Source of the DNA: Nocardia asteroides
Lineage (GTDB): Bacteria > Actinomycetota > Actinomycetes > Mycobacteriales > Mycobacteriaceae
Assembly: GCF_900637185.1 (NCBI RefSeq)
Contig: NZ_LR134352.1
Location: 2,046,001 to 2,110,000, forward strand
Length of the DNA stretch: 64,000 bases
Direction: 5' to 3'
The position numbers and the translations under genes are program-made. Under the pieces are notes generated by a model. The model was not told where the DNA came from and did not search any database. It worked only from the letters and a program-made list of their open reading frames with translations. Positions 28,347 through 40,895 of the stretch are shown here, one piece after another (position 1 is the first letter of the stretch; every line of letters begins with the position of its first letter).

Positions 28347-28423
28347 CGCATTCGGGGAACAATTCCGAAACGGGGGGTGTTTTTCGGAGGGTGCGGCCAT
28401 ATCTGGCAGAATGGACCGCTGTG

Positions 28424-28443
28424 TGTCTGCGGCTTCGCAGACA
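28424..28443 (+). ncRNA. Hairpin in the rpmE leader (possible L31 autoregulatory leader)
   Basis: TGTCTGCG (28424-28431) and CGCAGACA (28436-28443) form an 8-bp perfect stem with a GCTT loop, 80 bases before the rpmE ATG. Structured leaders upstream of L31 genes are known in Actinobacteria; whether this hairpin belongs to that class needs a covariance-model check. Confidence 0.4.
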
Positions 28444-28522
28444 TCCCGCCTAGTCGGTTCCGGTTCACGTATCCCGCGCTCCAGCGGTGTGCGACCCGGC
28501 GACCATGATCGAGAGGACGCCC

Positions 28523-28753
28523 ATGAAGGCAGGAATCCACCCCACGTATGTCGACACCACCGTCGTGTGTGGTTGCGGCAACACCTTCCAGACTCGCTCC
28601 ACCAAGGAGTCCGGCCAGATCACCGTCGAGGTCTGCTCGCAGTGCCACCCGTTCTACACCGGCAAGCAGAAGATCCTCGACACCGGCGGCCGCGTCGCCC
28701 GCTTCGAGGCGCGCTACGGCAAGCGCGCGGGCAAGAAGGCCGACGCCAGCTAG
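28523..28753 (+). CDS. rpmE: 50S ribosomal protein L31, zinc-binding type
   Basis: A 76-residue protein of the large subunit at the bridge to the small subunit. Four cysteines remain, in 'VVCGCGNTF' and '[13 protein letters not shown]', so this is the zinc-containing (C+) form rather than the zinc-independent paralogue. ATG 28523 was chosen because L31 begins 'MKAGIHPTY'; GAGAGGA provides the ribosome-binding site. The zinc-starvation counterpart, if the genome has one, is elsewhere. Confidence 0.97.
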   Translation: MKAGIHPTYVDTTVVCGCGNTFQTRSTKESGQITVEVCSQCHPFYTGKQKILDTGGRVARFEARYGKRAGKKADAS

Positions 28754-28762
28754 TTGCCTCAT

Positions 28763-28798
28763 CCGACGCCCGGTTCTGCTTCGCAGGCCGGGCGTCGG
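28763..28798 (+). terminator. Hairpin between rpmE and prfA
   Basis: CCGACGCCCGG (28763-28773) pairs exactly with CCGGGCGTCGG (28788-28798) around a 14-base loop. It may end or attenuate rpmE transcription; no T run follows. Confidence 0.75.
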
Positions 28799-28848
28799 TG
28801 GTTTCTGTTGTCCAGCGCATCGCCCCGCACCCCGAAGGAACAATCACC

Positions 28849-29919
<1,071 letters not shown>

Positions 29920-29924
29920 TCGGC

Positions 29925-30818
29925 ATGAGCGGTGTGCGCCTCGAGCGGGTCCGGCTGCGCCCGCTGATCGTCGCCGCGGGCGAGCGGCTCGCCGAAGCGG
30001 GCGTAGCCTCGCCGCTGCCTGATGCCGAGCAGCTGGCCGCCCACGTGCTGGGCGTCGACCGGATGCGGCTGGCCCTGCACCCGATGATCGAGCCGGCCGA
30101 GGCCGCGCGGTTCGAGCAGCTGGTGACGCAGCGCGCCGCGCGAATCCCGTTGCAGCACTTGACCGGGACCGCCGCGATGGGCGAGATCGACCTCGCGGTG
30201 GGGCCCGGTGTCTTCGTGCCGCGCCCGGAGACCGAGCTGCTGTTCGCGTGGGCGCTGGCCCGGCTGGAGACGCTGCCGCACGACCACGCGCCGGTCGTCG
30301 TCGACCTGTGCACCGGTTCCGGCGCGCTGGCCCTGGCCATCGCGCACGCCCGCCCCGATGCCGAGGTCCATGCCGTCGAACTCGATCCCGACGCGCTGAG
30401 CTGGGCACGCCGCAATGCCGACGCCCGCATCGCCGACGGCGACACCCCGATCACCCTGCACGCCGACGACGTCACCGATCCGGCGCTGCTGCTCGACCTG
30501 TCCGGCCGGGTCGACCTGGTGCTGTCGAATCCGCCCTACATCCCCGAGGACGCGATCCTCGACCCGGAGGTCGCCGACCACGACCCGCACCGCGCGCTCT
30601 TCGGCGGTCCCGACGGTCTGGACGTCATCCGGGAAATGGTGCCCACGATCGCCCGGCTGCTGCGCCCCGGCGGTGCCACCGCGATCGAACACGACGACAC
30701 CAACGGCGGGGGAGTCGCGACGCTGCTGGCGGCCGCCGGTCTGGTCGACGTGGTCGAGCACCTCGATCTCGCGGACAAACCCCGCTTCGTCGTCGCGGCG
30801 CTGCCCGGCCGTCCCTGA
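29925..30818 (+). CDS. prmC: Release factor glutamine methyltransferase
   Basis: A 297-residue SAM-dependent enzyme methylating the GGQ glutamine of release factors. The SAM motif is 'VVDLCTGSGALALAIA' and the catalytic NPPY is at 202-205 (LVLSNPPYIPED). The helical N-terminal domain (about 10-90) recognises the release factor. It directly follows prfA (5-base gap), a conserved pairing. A 156-base stretch without a gene separates it from the next gene. Confidence 0.95.
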   Translation: MSGVRLERVRLRPLIVAAGERLAEAGVASPLPDAEQLAAHVLGVDRMRLALHPMIEPAEAARFEQLVTQRAARIPLQHLTGTAAMGEIDLAVGPGVFVPRPETELLFAWALARLETLPHDHAPVVVDLCTGSGALALAIAHARPDAEVHAVELDPDALSWARRNADARIADGDTPITLHADDVTDPALLLDLSGRVDLVLSNPPYIPEDAILDPEVADHDPHRALFGGPDGLDVIREMVPTIARLLRPGGATAIEHDDTNGGGVATLLAAAGLVDVVEHLDLADKPRFVVAALPGRP

Positions 30819-30974
30819 GCCGAGACCGCTGCCTGCAACAGGTTCGGCCGACACCGAGCGGCCGCGACCGCGGCGGGGACGCCCGCAAGGCCCGCCGGAC
30901 CGGCAGCTAGACTCTTGCCGCACCCAACGACCGGCGAGAGTCGCGGGGAGGCGACCAGAGAGGCGAAGCTAAGC

Positions 30975-31640
30975 GTGAGTACCGTTTACGACTGTGCTGA
31001 ACCGGCGTCTCGGGCTGCCGGGCTCACGGCCGCCACCAGTGCGCTGAAATCCGGCCGCCTGGTGGTGATGCCCACCGACACGCTGTACGGCATCGCGGCC
31101 GACGCGTTCGATTCCGAAGCGGTGGGTGAGCTGCTCGCCGCCAAGCGTCGCGGTCGCGACATGCCCGTTCCGGTGCTCGTCGGTTCGTGGCACACCATCG
31201 ACGGCCTCGTGTTCTCGGTGCGCCCGCAGGCGCGCGACCTGATCCGGGCCTTCTGGCCGGGTGCGCTGAGCCTGGTCGTGCAGGCCGCCCCGTCGCTGGC
31301 CTGGGACCTGGGCGACACCCGCGGCACGGTGATGCTGCGCATGCCGCTGCATCCGGTGGCGCTGGAACTGCTGCGCGAGGTCGGCCCGCTGGCCGTGTCC
31401 AGCGCCAATGTCTCGGGGCAGCCGCCGGCCAGCACGGTCGAGCAGGCGCGCGAGCAGCTGGGTTCGCTGGCGAGTGTGTATCTCGACGGCGGTCCGGCCG
31501 AGCACGCGGTGGCCTCGACGATCATCGATCTGACCGCGGATCAGCCGCGGGTACTACGGGAAGGTGCGGTGGCGGTGGCCGATATCGCGGATGTGCTCGG
31601 CATGGAGCCCGACGCGCTGACCAGCCCCGCGCAGCGGTGA
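30975..31640 (+). CDS. L-threonylcarbamoyladenylate synthase (Sua5/YciO/YrdC)
   Basis: A 221-residue enzyme making threonylcarbamoyl-AMP for the universal tRNA modification t6A37. The YrdC fold is visible: 'LVVMPTDTLYGIAADAF', the lysine-arginine site 'AAKRRGRDMPVPVLV' and the 'VSSANVSGQPPA' loop. It lacks the extra C-terminal Sua5 domain, so it is the short TsaC-like form. GTG 30975 has GAGAGGCGAAG upstream and replaces an earlier start at 30915 that lacks family support. Confidence 0.93.
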   Translation: MSTVYDCAEPASRAAGLTAATSALKSGRLVVMPTDTLYGIAADAFDSEAVGELLAAKRRGRDMPVPVLVGSWHTIDGLVFSVRPQARDLIRAFWPGALSLVVQAAPSLAWDLGDTRGTVMLRMPLHPVALELLREVGPLAVSSANVSGQPPASTVEQAREQLGSLASVYLDGGPAEHAVASTIIDLTADQPRVLREGAVAVADIADVLGMEPDALTSPAQR

Positions 31641-31653
31641 TCGCCCGTATCCG

Positions 31654-32784
31654 ATGAGCACGGTCGTTCCCCTGCGCGAGCTGGTGCTCGTGCTGCTCGT
31701 CTCTGCCACGGTGACCTTCCTGGCCACCGGGGGCATCCGGGTGCTCGCCATCGCCTTCGGCGCGGTCGCGATTCCGCGTGAGCGCGATGTGCACGTCAAG
31801 CCCATTCCGCGGATGGGCGGTGTCGGCATGTATGTCGGCGTCGTGGCCGCGGTGCTCTTCGCGCACCAATTGCCCGCACTGCGGCGCGGATTCGATTACG
31901 CGCCCGATATTCCGGCGGTGCTCGTCGCGGCCACGATCATCGTGCTCGTCGGCATCGTCGACGACCGCTGGGGCCTGGACGCGCTCACGAAATTCGCCGG
32001 CCAGGTGACCGCCGCGGGCGTGATGGCGGTGATGGGGCTGAGCTGGTACGTCATCTACGACCCGTTCAACGACACCACGGTGGTCCTGGACGCGCTGCAG
32101 GGCGGCCTGGTGACGGTGGGTATCACCGTCACCCTGGTGAACGCGATGAACTTCGTCGACGGCCTGGACGGCCTGGCCGCGGGCCTCGGTTTGATCTGCG
32201 CGGGCGCGGTTTTCGTGTTCTCCGTGGGTTTGCTCTACGACCAGGGCGGTTCGGTCGACACCTATCCGCCCGCGTTGCTGGCCGCCGCGCTGGCCGGCGC
32301 CTGTCTCGGATTTCTGCCGCACAATTTCTCGCCGGCCCGAATCTTCATGGGCGATTCCGGGTCGATGATGATCGGTTTGATGCTGGCCGCGGTTTCCACC
32401 GGCGCCTCCGGCCGAATTCCGCTGCAGGGCTACGGCCCGCGCGACATTGTGGGTTTGCTCTCACCGCTGCTGCTGGTGGGCGCGGTGATGTTCATTCCGG
32501 TGCTGGATCTGTTGCTGGCGATCGTGCGGCGCGTGCGCGCCGGGGTGAGTTTCTCCACACCGGACAAAATGCATCTGCATCACCGATTGCTGCAGATCGG
32601 ACATTCGCAGCGCCGCGTTGTTCTGCTGATCTATTTGTGGGTCGGCGTGCTCGCGTTCGGCGCGGTGGGAACGTCACTGATGGATCGGCGGCTGGTGGTG
32701 TTGCTGGTGGCGGGTGGATTGGTGTTCGCGCTGGTAGTGACCGCGATCCCCTCGATGCGCCGGGTGGAGTCGGCCAATCACTGA
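31654..32784 (+). CDS. wecA: Polyprenyl-phosphate GlcNAc-1-phosphate transferase (WecA/Rfe)
   Basis: A 376-residue membrane enzyme with about eleven transmembrane helices. It transfers GlcNAc-1-phosphate to decaprenyl phosphate, the first step of the linker that joins arabinogalactan to peptidoglycan. Signatures are 'VKPIPRMGGVGMY', the Mg2+ site 'NAMNFVDGLDGLAAG', 'IFMGDSGSMMIG' and the histidine loop 'DKMHLHHRLLQIGHS'. It lies directly upstream of the ATP synthase operon, as in mycobacteria. Confidence 0.94.
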   Translation: MSTVVPLRELVLVLLVSATVTFLATGGIRVLAIAFGAVAIPRERDVHVKPIPRMGGVGMYVGVVAAVLFAHQLPALRRGFDYAPDIPAVLVAATIIVLVGIVDDRWGLDALTKFAGQVTAAGVMAVMGLSWYVIYDPFNDTTVVLDALQGGLVTVGITVTLVNAMNFVDGLDGLAAGLGLICAGAVFVFSVGLLYDQGGSVDTYPPALLAAALAGACLGFLPHNFSPARIFMGDSGSMMIGLMLAAVSTGASGRIPLQGYGPRDIVGLLSPLLLVGAVMFIPVLDLLLAIVRRVRAGVSFSTPDKMHLHHRLLQIGHSQRRVVLLIYLWVGVLAFGAVGTSLMDRRLVVLLVAGGLVFALVVTAIPSMRRVESANH

Positions 32785-32812
32785 GCGGAGGCCGCAAGGT
32801 AAAGTGCGGCCC

Positions 32813-33271
32813 GTGAGCTTTACACCGAAAACCCCGCCGGGCCCCGACGCACCGCTGCGCGCCGCCCTGCGCTACGGCCTGATCGGCCTCGGCGTCCTCG
32901 TGGTCGTGTCGGTGGCGATCGGTGCCGCGGTGGCCGGGATGCCGGGTCTGTGGGGTGCCCTGCTCGGCTGCGCCATCGGCGGTGGGTTCATCCTCACCAC
33001 CGTGGTCGCCACCCTCGTCAGCGCCAAGCTGCCGCCCAGTACCGCGGGCCTGGTCCTGCTGGTCAGCTGGGTCGGCAAGCTGCTGGTGGCGCTCATCGTC
33101 GTCGGCGTGCTCAACCAGTTCGACTTCTACAGCAGGCCGACGCTGTTCTTCACCGTGGTCGGCGCCCTGCTGATCGTGCTGGGCGCGGAGACGTACGGCG
33201 TTGTGAGTCAGAAGGTTCCGTACGTCACGACACGCGCGGGAGACAGCGAAACGGCTTCCGAGCAGGAATAA
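32813..33271 (+). CDS. AtpI-like membrane protein upstream of the atp operon
   Basis: A 152-residue protein with four hydrophobic segments and no conserved catalytic residues. Position and topology match the protein preceding atpB in mycobacteria (Rv1303-like) and ATP synthase protein I, thought to help assemble the c ring. Two in-frame GTG codons (32804 and 32813) are possible starts; the second gives the better fit to the spacing of the upstream purines. The nearest downstream gene is atpB, about 310 bases away. Confidence 0.75.
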   Translation: MSFTPKTPPGPDAPLRAALRYGLIGLGVLVVVSVAIGAAVAGMPGLWGALLGCAIGGGFILTTVVATLVSAKLPPSTAGLVLLVSWVGKLLVALIVVGVLNQFDFYSRPTLFFTVVGALLIVLGAETYGVVSQKVPYVTTRAGDSETASEQE

Positions 33272-33580
33272 TCCCACCCAGCTACACAACGTCGTAGATA
33301 GCTTGGTAAAGTGTTGGTAAGCAAGCACCCAAGCTAGGGGCCCTACCCGGGTGAACTCGGGGTCCTGCCTCGAGTTACCAGGGGGGATCGTCTAGATCCC
33401 GCCCGGTGCCGCTATGCTTACTGCCGATCCGGGAGGAATGTGCCCGGTTTAGCATGTCGACGATGTCGCCGACGCCCGTACAGCTGTAGTACCGGTTTAC
33501 CGACCGAACGCTCCGCTGTCGAATTTCGAGCCGACCAGAGTCGACCCCATTGATCGTCAATGTCCGATCGAACCGCGGGA
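33272..33580 (+). promoter_or_regulatory. atp operon leader
   Basis: A 309-base stretch with no gene. It contains two TTGGTAA direct repeats (33304-33320 area), a 6-bp hairpin GGGATC/GATCCC (33384-33400) and a -10-like TATGCT (33413-33418) without a clear -35. It most likely carries the promoter and 5' UTR of the ATP synthase operon. Confidence 0.4.
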
Positions 33581-34414
33581 ATGACCGTCGTACCCGCGGC
33601 CCGAACACGGGAGAGAACGCTGAGCGTCATCACTTTGGCGGCGGGCGAGTTCCACGCGCCATCGCTGTCCGACTTCTTCCCTCCAGCAGTGCTGTTCGAG
33701 GGTACGCCGTTCGAACTCGACCGCCTGATGCTGATCCGGCTGCTGATGACCGCCGTTGTGGTGATCCTCTTCGTGCTGGCATTCCGCTCGCCGAAGATCG
33801 TCCCCCGCGGCCTGCAGAACGTGATGGAAGCCGGCGTGGTTTTCGTCAAGGAGCAGATCGCCGACGAGGTACTCGGCAAGGAAACCGGTAAGCGGTTCCT
33901 CCCGCTGATCGCGACGATCTTCTTCACGGTTCTGTTCCTGAACTTCTCCAGCATTGTGCCGTTCCTGAACATCTCGTCGAATGCGCGCGTCGGCATGCCG
34001 CTCGTGCTCGCCGCGATCGCGTACATCGCGTTCAACTACGTGGGTATTCGCAAGTACGGCTTCTTCAAGTACATCCGCTCGAGCATCGTCGTTCCCGACG
34101 TGCCGCCGGCTCTGCACGTGCTGCTGATCCCGATCGAGTTCGTCTCGACGTTCATCCTGCGCCCGTTCACGCTGACCGTCCGACTCATGGCGAACATGCT
34201 GGCCGGCCACATCATGCTGGTGCTGTTCTTCAGCGCCACCTGGTTCTTCCTCTTCGATGCCACCGCGTGGATGAAGGTCTTCACGCCCTTCTCGCTGCTG
34301 GCAGGCATCGGCTTCACGCTGTTCGAGCTGCTGGTCATCTTCCTGCAGGCGTATGTCTTCGCCCTGCTGACCGCGGTGTACATCAGCCTCGCACAGCACG
34401 CCGCCGACCACTGA
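33581..34414 (+). CDS. atpB: F0F1 ATP synthase subunit a
   Basis: A membrane subunit forming the proton path next to the c ring. About five transmembrane helices are visible, and the essential arginine lies in 'FTLTVRLMANMLAGH'. The last helix is 'LVIFLQAYVFALLTAVYI'. ATG 33581 gives 277 residues; relatives usually begin 'SVxTLAAGEFHAPSL', which would point to a CTG at 33620 that has GGGAGA at the right distance. The sequence is of the Streptomyces/Rhodococcus type. It starts the run atpB-E-F-H-A-G-D-C. Confidence 0.93.
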   Translation: MTVVPAARTRERTLSVITLAAGEFHAPSLSDFFPPAVLFEGTPFELDRLMLIRLLMTAVVVILFVLAFRSPKIVPRGLQNVMEAGVVFVKEQIADEVLGKETGKRFLPLIATIFFTVLFLNFSSIVPFLNISSNARVGMPLVLAAIAYIAFNYVGIRKYGFFKYIRSSIVVPDVPPALHVLLIPIEFVSTFILRPFTLTVRLMANMLAGHIMLVLFFSATWFFLFDATAWMKVFTPFSLLAGIGFTLFELLVIFLQAYVFALLTAVYISLAQHAADH

Positions 34415-34468
34415 CCTGAATCCACACCAGTACTGCCAAACCTGCTACACACGCCGACCGGCGGGTGA

Positions 34469-34741
<273 letters not shown>

Positions 34742-34746
34742 TTCCG

Positions 34747-35304
34747 ATGCGCGACATCATCACGCTCGCTGCCGAAGGGGGAGAGGATGTGAATCCTCTC
34801 ATCCCCGAAACGTACGACATCGTCTGGTCGATCGTCTGCGTCGCCATCATCGGTCTGCTGTTCTGGAAGTACGTGATCCCACGTGTGACCCAGACCCTCG
34901 ATGAGCGTGCCGACAAGATCGAAGGCGGTATCGCCAGGGCCCAGGCCGCTCAGGACGAGGCACAGCAGACGCTGCAGCAGTACCAGCAGCAGCTCGCCGA
35001 CGCCCGTCTCGAGGCCGCTCGTATCCGCGAGGATGCGCGCACCCAGGGTCAGCAGATCCTCGCGCAGATGCGCGCGGACGCCCAGGCCGAAAGCGACCGC
35101 ATCGTCGCCGCCGGTCACTCCCAGCTGGAAGCCCAGCGCCAGCAGATCCTGACCGAGCTGCGTTCCGAGGTCGGCCGCACGGCCGTCGACCTGGCCGAGA
35201 AGATCATCGGCCAGTCGGTTTCGGACGAGGCCAAGCAGGCGGCGTCGATCGACAAGTTCCTCAGCGAACTCGACGACACCGACGCCATCGGGGTCGGAAG
35301 GTAA
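34747..35304 (+). CDS. atpF: F0F1 ATP synthase subunit b
   Basis: A 185-residue stator subunit: one N-terminal transmembrane helix (about 24-44, [20 protein letters not shown]), then a long charged helix (about 50-170) that dimerises and reaches the F1 head. It starts 5 bases after atpE. This is a conventional b subunit, unlike mycobacteria, which have a b' plus a b-delta fusion. Confidence 0.93.
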   Translation: MRDIITLAAEGGEDVNPLIPETYDIVWSIVCVAIIGLLFWKYVIPRVTQTLDERADKIEGGIARAQAAQDEAQQTLQQYQQQLADARLEAARIREDARTQGQQILAQMRADAQAESDRIVAAGHSQLEAQRQQILTELRSEVGRTAVDLAEKIIGQSVSDEAKQAASIDKFLSELDDTDAIGVGR

Positions 35305-35323
35305 CGACGCGAAAGTGAGAAGC

Positions 35324-36136
35324 ATGTACGCAGCGAGCCGCGAGGCCAGCTCCCGGTCCCGGGAGGCGCTTCGGGCCGCTCTGACCGGAAGCGAAACTGT
35401 TGCGGCCACGACGGGGTCGGAACTGTTCGCCGTTGTCGCCGTGCTGGACGACCAGCGTTCGCTGCGTGTGGCGCTCGCGGACGTGTCGGTGCCGGGTTCG
35501 GTTCGCGCCGAACTCAGTGAGCGGATCTTCGGCGGCAAGGTCAGCGCTGCCACGCAGGCAGTGCTGACCACCGCGGTGGCGCAGAACTGGTCGCGCACCC
35601 GAGATCTGGTCGACACCCTGGTGCTGCTCGGGCAGGAGGCTCTGCTGGAGTCCGCCGCCGACGGCGGCCGGCTGGACGCGGTGGAGGACGAGCTGTTCCG
35701 GCTCGGCCGGATCATCGACGACAACCCGCAGCTGGAGCAGGCACTGTCCGATCAGGGCAAGCCGGCGTCGAACCGGCGTGAGCTGATCGTCCGGCTGCTG
35801 ACCGGCAAGGCCGAGCCGATCACCCTGACGCTGGCCGAGCAGGCGGTGACCCGGCTGCGGTCCAACAACATCGGCGTCGCCCTCGACGCCCTGTCCGATC
35901 TGGCGGCGGCCCGTCGTGACCAGATCGTCGCCCACGCGCATGCCGCGGTCGAGCTGTCCGATCAGCAGAAGGAGAAGCTCTCGGCTTCCCTGCAGCGGAT
36001 CTACGGCAAGGCCGTCACGGTGCACGTGCAGGTCGACCCGACGCTGCTGAGCGGCGTCGTCGTGCGCGTCGGAGACGACGTCATCGACGGCAGCGCCACC
36101 GGCCGACTGGAGAAGCTGCGCCGGGCGCTGTCCTGA
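35324..36136 (+). CDS. atpH: F0F1 ATP synthase subunit delta
   Basis: A 270-residue OSCP/delta subunit that caps the F1 head and grips the stator. The N-terminal helical domain (about 1-105, [15 protein letters not shown]) and the C-terminal domain ending '[17 protein letters not shown]' are clear. It is about 90 residues longer than E. coli delta owing to an internal helical duplication (about 80-170), as in other actinobacteria. ATG 35324 is preferred; a GTG at 35315 is also in frame. Confidence 0.93.
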   Translation: MYAASREASSRSREALRAALTGSETVAATTGSELFAVVAVLDDQRSLRVALADVSVPGSVRAELSERIFGGKVSAATQAVLTTAVAQNWSRTRDLVDTLVLLGQEALLESAADGGRLDAVEDELFRLGRIIDDNPQLEQALSDQGKPASNRRELIVRLLTGKAEPITLTLAEQAVTRLRSNNIGVALDALSDLAAARRDQIVAHAHAAVELSDQQKEKLSASLQRIYGKAVTVHVQVDPTLLSGVVVRVGDDVIDGSATGRLEKLRRALS

Positions 36137-36203
36137 GAAGGAAGCCCCACCGCAGTCCCCTCCAACCCCCGACATTCGAGACCACAGCGAGAGCAGGAAC
36201 AAC

Positions 36204-37844
36204 ATGGCGGAGCTGACGATCTCCTCCGACGAGATCCGTAGCGCGATCGAGAGCTACACCCAGAGCTACACCCCGGAAACCTCCATCGAAGAAGTCGGCC
36301 TCGTGACCGACACCGGCGACGGCATCGCGCACGTCAGCGGTCTGCCTTCGGCGATGGCCAACGAGCTGCTCGAGTTCCCGGGCGGCGTCCTGGGCGTCGC
36401 GCTGAACCTCGAGGACACCGAGATCGGTGCCGTCATCCTCGGCGAGTACGCCTCGCTGGAAGAGGGCCAGCAGGTCCGCCGCACCGGCGATGTGCTGTCG
36501 GTTCCCGTCGGCGACAAGTTCCTCGGTCGCGTGGTCAACCCGCTCGGCCAGGCCATCGACGGCCTGGGCGAGATCGAGGCCGACGACCGCCGCGTGCTCG
36601 AGCTGCAGGCCGCGACCGTGCTGGAGCGTCAGCCGGTCGAGGAGCCGCTGGCCACCGGTATCACCGCGATCGACGCGCTGACCGCCATCGGCCGTGGCCA
36701 GCGACAGCTGATCATCGGCGACCGCAAGACCGGCAAGACCGCCGTCGCCGTCGACGCGATCCTGAACCAGAAGGCGAACTGGGAGTCGGGCGACCCCAGC
36801 AAGCAGGTTCGCTGCATCTACGTCGCGATCGGCCAGAAGGGCTCCACCATCGCGGGCGTCAAGACCGCGCTCGAGGAGCACGGCGCGATGGAGTACACCA
36901 CCATCGTGGCGGCCCCGGCCTCCGACTCCGCCGGCTTCAAGTGGCTGGCCCCCTACACCGGTTCGGCCATCGGCCAGCACTGGATGTACCAGGGCAAGCA
37001 CGTCCTGATCGTGTTCGACGACCTGACCAAGCAGGCCGAGGCGTACCGCGCCATCTCGCTGCTGCTGCGTCGTCCGCCGGGCCGCGAGGCGTACCCCGGT
37101 GACGTCTTCTACCTGCACTCCCGTCTGCTGGAGCGTTGCGCGAAGCTGTCCGACGCGATGGGCGGCGGCTCGATGACCGGTCTGCCGATCATCGAGACCA
37201 AGGCCAACGACGTCTCGGCGTTCATCCCGACCAACGTCATCTCCATCACCGACGGCCAGGTCTTCCTCGAGTCCGACCTGTTCAACAAGGGTGTCCGCCC
37301 GGCGATCAACGTCGGTACCTCGGTCTCCCGTGTCGGTGGCGCCGCCCAGACCAAGGCCATGAAGAAGGTCGCCGGTTCGCTGCGTCTGGAAATGGCGCAG
37401 TACCGCGAGCTGGAGGCGTTCTCCGCCTTCGCCTCCGACCTGGACGCCGCCTCGCTGGCGCAGCTGGAGCGTGGTGCCCGCTGGGTGGAGCTGCTCAAGC
37501 AGAACCAGTACTCCCCGGTCGCCGTCGAGGATCAGGTCGTCTCGATCTACCTGGTCGACGCCGGCTACTACGACTCGGTGCCGGTCGGCGACGTGCGTCG
37601 CTTCACCGCCGAGCTGCTGGAGCACCTGCACAGCGCGACCCAGTCGTCCTTCGACGCGCTCGAGGGTGGCCGCAAGCCGCTCGACGGCGAGGCCGCCGAC
37701 GCGATCAAGTCGGAGACCGACAAGTTCAAGGAGGGCTTCCTGGCCTCCGACGGCAGCCGTGTCGTGAACGAGGCCGCGGCCGGCGATCTGGACCACGAAG
37801 AGGTCGAGTCGCTGTCGGTCACCCGCAAGCACGTCGACAAGTAA
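36204..37844 (+). CDS. atpA: F0F1 ATP synthase subunit alpha
   Basis: A 546-residue non-catalytic nucleotide-binding subunit. Walker A is GDRKTGKT at 172-179 and the alpha signature '[14 protein letters not shown]' follows. The C-terminus is extended by about 35 residues beyond the usual bacterial length (region after '[14 protein letters not shown]'), as in mycobacteria, where the tail suppresses ATP hydrolysis. The ATG has GAGAGCAGGA upstream. Confidence 0.97.
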   Translation: MAELTISSDEIRSAIESYTQSYTPETSIEEVGLVTDTGDGIAHVSGLPSAMANELLEFPGGVLGVALNLEDTEIGAVILGEYASLEEGQQVRRTGDVLSVPVGDKFLGRVVNPLGQAIDGLGEIEADDRRVLELQAATVLERQPVEEPLATGITAIDALTAIGRGQRQLIIGDRKTGKTAVAVDAILNQKANWESGDPSKQVRCIYVAIGQKGSTIAGVKTALEEHGAMEYTTIVAAPASDSAGFKWLAPYTGSAIGQHWMYQGKHVLIVFDDLTKQAEAYRAISLLLRRPPGREAYPGDVFYLHSRLLERCAKLSDAMGGGSMTGLPIIETKANDVSAFIPTNVISITDGQVFLESDLFNKGVRPAINVGTSVSRVGGAAQTKAMKKVAGSLRLEMAQYRELEAFSAFASDLDAASLAQLERGARWVELLKQNQYSPVAVEDQVVSIYLVDAGYYDSVPVGDVRRFTAELLEHLHSATQSSFDALEGGRKPLDGEAADAIKSETDKFKEGFLASDGSRVVNEAAAGDLDHEEVESLSVTRKHVDK

Positions 37845-37905
37845 GCCGGGCAGGACTGATGTCGGCAATTACCGATCTGGCGAATGAAGGGAGTGTGAAC
37901 CGCTA

Positions 37906-38877
37906 GTGGCAAGTTTGCGCGAATTGCGCTCCCGCATTCGTGGTGTGAATTCGATCAAGAAGATCACCAAGGCTCAGGAACTGATCGCGACCTCGCGAAT
38001 TTCCAAGGCCCAGGCCAGGGTCGCGGCGGCCAAGCCGTACGCCGAGGAGATCACCAAGGTCCTCGGCGAGCTCGCGAGCGCTTCGAAGAACCTGTCGCAC
38101 CCGCTGCTGACCGAGCGTCCCAACGCTCGTCGGGCCGCTGTCCTGGTGATCACCAGTGACAGCGGTATGTGCGGTGGCTACAACTCGAACGTGCTCAAGC
38201 GCGCCGAGGAGCTCATGACCACCCTGCGTGGCGACGGCAAGGAGCCGGTGCTGTACGTGATGGGCAACAAGGGCCTCACGTACTACAAGTTCCGTAACCG
38301 CCCGTTCCAGGCGTCGTGGACCGGCTTCTCGCAGCAGCCGAAGTACACCGACGCGTCGGCCGCGTGCCAGCACCTGGTCGAGGCCTTCATGGCCGGCTCG
38401 GACAACGAGGTTCCCTCGCTGGACGGCACCGGGACCATCGCGGGCGTCGACGAACTGCACATCGTGTACACCAAGTTCGTCTCGATGCTGACCCAGAACC
38501 CGGAGGTGCGCCGCCTGGCGCCGATCCAGGTGAGCTTCGTGGACGAGAACTACGAGCTCGGCGACGACATCCTGTCGGATTCGCCGAACGCGGTGGTCAC
38601 GGCGCAGTACGAATTCGAGCCGGACGCCGATGTGCTGCTGGGCGCGCTGCTGCCCAAGTACGTCAACACGCGTATCTACGCATCGTTGCTCGAGGCAGCG
38701 GCATCCGAGTCCGCGGCTCGGCGCACCGCAATGAAGGCGGCGACCGACAACGCCAACGAGCTGGCCAGTGTGCTCCAGCGCGAGGCGAACTCGGTGCGTC
38801 AGGCCCAGATCACGCAGGAAATCAGCGAAATCGTCGGCGGCGTGAACGCGCTGGCGTCGAGCTCGGACCGCGACTAG
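37906..38877 (+). CDS. atpG: F0F1 ATP synthase subunit gamma
   Basis: A 323-residue rotor shaft. The N-terminal coiled helix ([19 protein letters not shown]) and the C-terminal one ([18 protein letters not shown]) are conserved. The middle carries an extra acidic/Gly loop (about 165-185, [15 protein letters not shown]) similar to the gamma loop that regulates mycobacterial enzyme. GTG 37906 is preceded by GAAGGGAG. Confidence 0.95.
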   Translation: MASLRELRSRIRGVNSIKKITKAQELIATSRISKAQARVAAAKPYAEEITKVLGELASASKNLSHPLLTERPNARRAAVLVITSDSGMCGGYNSNVLKRAEELMTTLRGDGKEPVLYVMGNKGLTYYKFRNRPFQASWTGFSQQPKYTDASAACQHLVEAFMAGSDNEVPSLDGTGTIAGVDELHIVYTKFVSMLTQNPEVRRLAPIQVSFVDENYELGDDILSDSPNAVVTAQYEFEPDADVLLGALLPKYVNTRIYASLLEAAASESAARRTAMKAATDNANELASVLQREANSVRQAQITQEISEIVGGVNALASSSDRD

Positions 38878-40350
<1,473 letters not shown>

Positions 40351-40356
40351 TCCACC

Positions 40357-40734
40357 ATGGCGGAGATGACAGTTGATCTCGTTGCGGTCGAACGCAAGCT
40401 CTGGTCCGGCCAGGCGACGTTCGTCAGCGCGCAGACCACCGAGGGCCAGATCGGCATCATGGCCGGCCATGAGCCGCTGCTCGGTCAGCTCGTCGAGGGC
40501 GGCACGGTGAGCATCGTGTCGACCGACGGCGAGCGGATCGTCGCCGCGGTGCACGGCGGCTTCTTCTCGGTCACCGCCGACACCGTGCGGGTGCTGGCCG
40601 AGTCCGCCGACCTGGCGGGCGAGGTCGACGTCGACGCGGCGCGCAAGGTGCTGGCCGACGGCGAGGCCTCCGAGGTGGATCTGCTGGTGGCGCAGGGTCA
40701 GGTGCGCGCGGTCGAGGCGACCGCTTCGGCCTGA
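40357..40734 (+). CDS. atpC: F0F1 ATP synthase subunit epsilon
   Basis: A 125-residue subunit of the central stalk. The N-terminal beta-sandwich (to about 85) is complete, and the C-terminal helical part is short, as in mycobacteria, so it has only a small inhibitory arm. An ATG at 40366 is an alternative start. It is the last gene of the operon, followed by a strong hairpin. Confidence 0.94.
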   Translation: MAEMTVDLVAVERKLWSGQATFVSAQTTEGQIGIMAGHEPLLGQLVEGGTVSIVSTDGERIVAAVHGGFFSVTADTVRVLAESADLAGEVDVDAARKVLADGEASEVDLLVAQGQVRAVEATASA

Positions 40735-40753
40735 TCCACACACCGAATACCGA

Positions 40754-40791
40754 CACTGTCGGCGACGAACTCCGTTTCGTCGCCGACAGTG
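40754..40791 (+). terminator. Terminator of the atp operon
   Basis: A perfect 16-bp stem (40754-40769 with 40776-40791) with a 6-base loop lies 20 bases after the atpC stop. There are TGTTT bases rather than a clean T run downstream. Confidence 0.85.
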
Positions 40792-40895
40792 CTGTTTCGG
40801 CGTATTGCCGATCCCGGCGAAGGGCCGCCGGCGGGGCGTGATTGAATGGCGACGGGGGTGTCTTCGACACCAGCTGAGCGAAAGGGCGTACGGCA

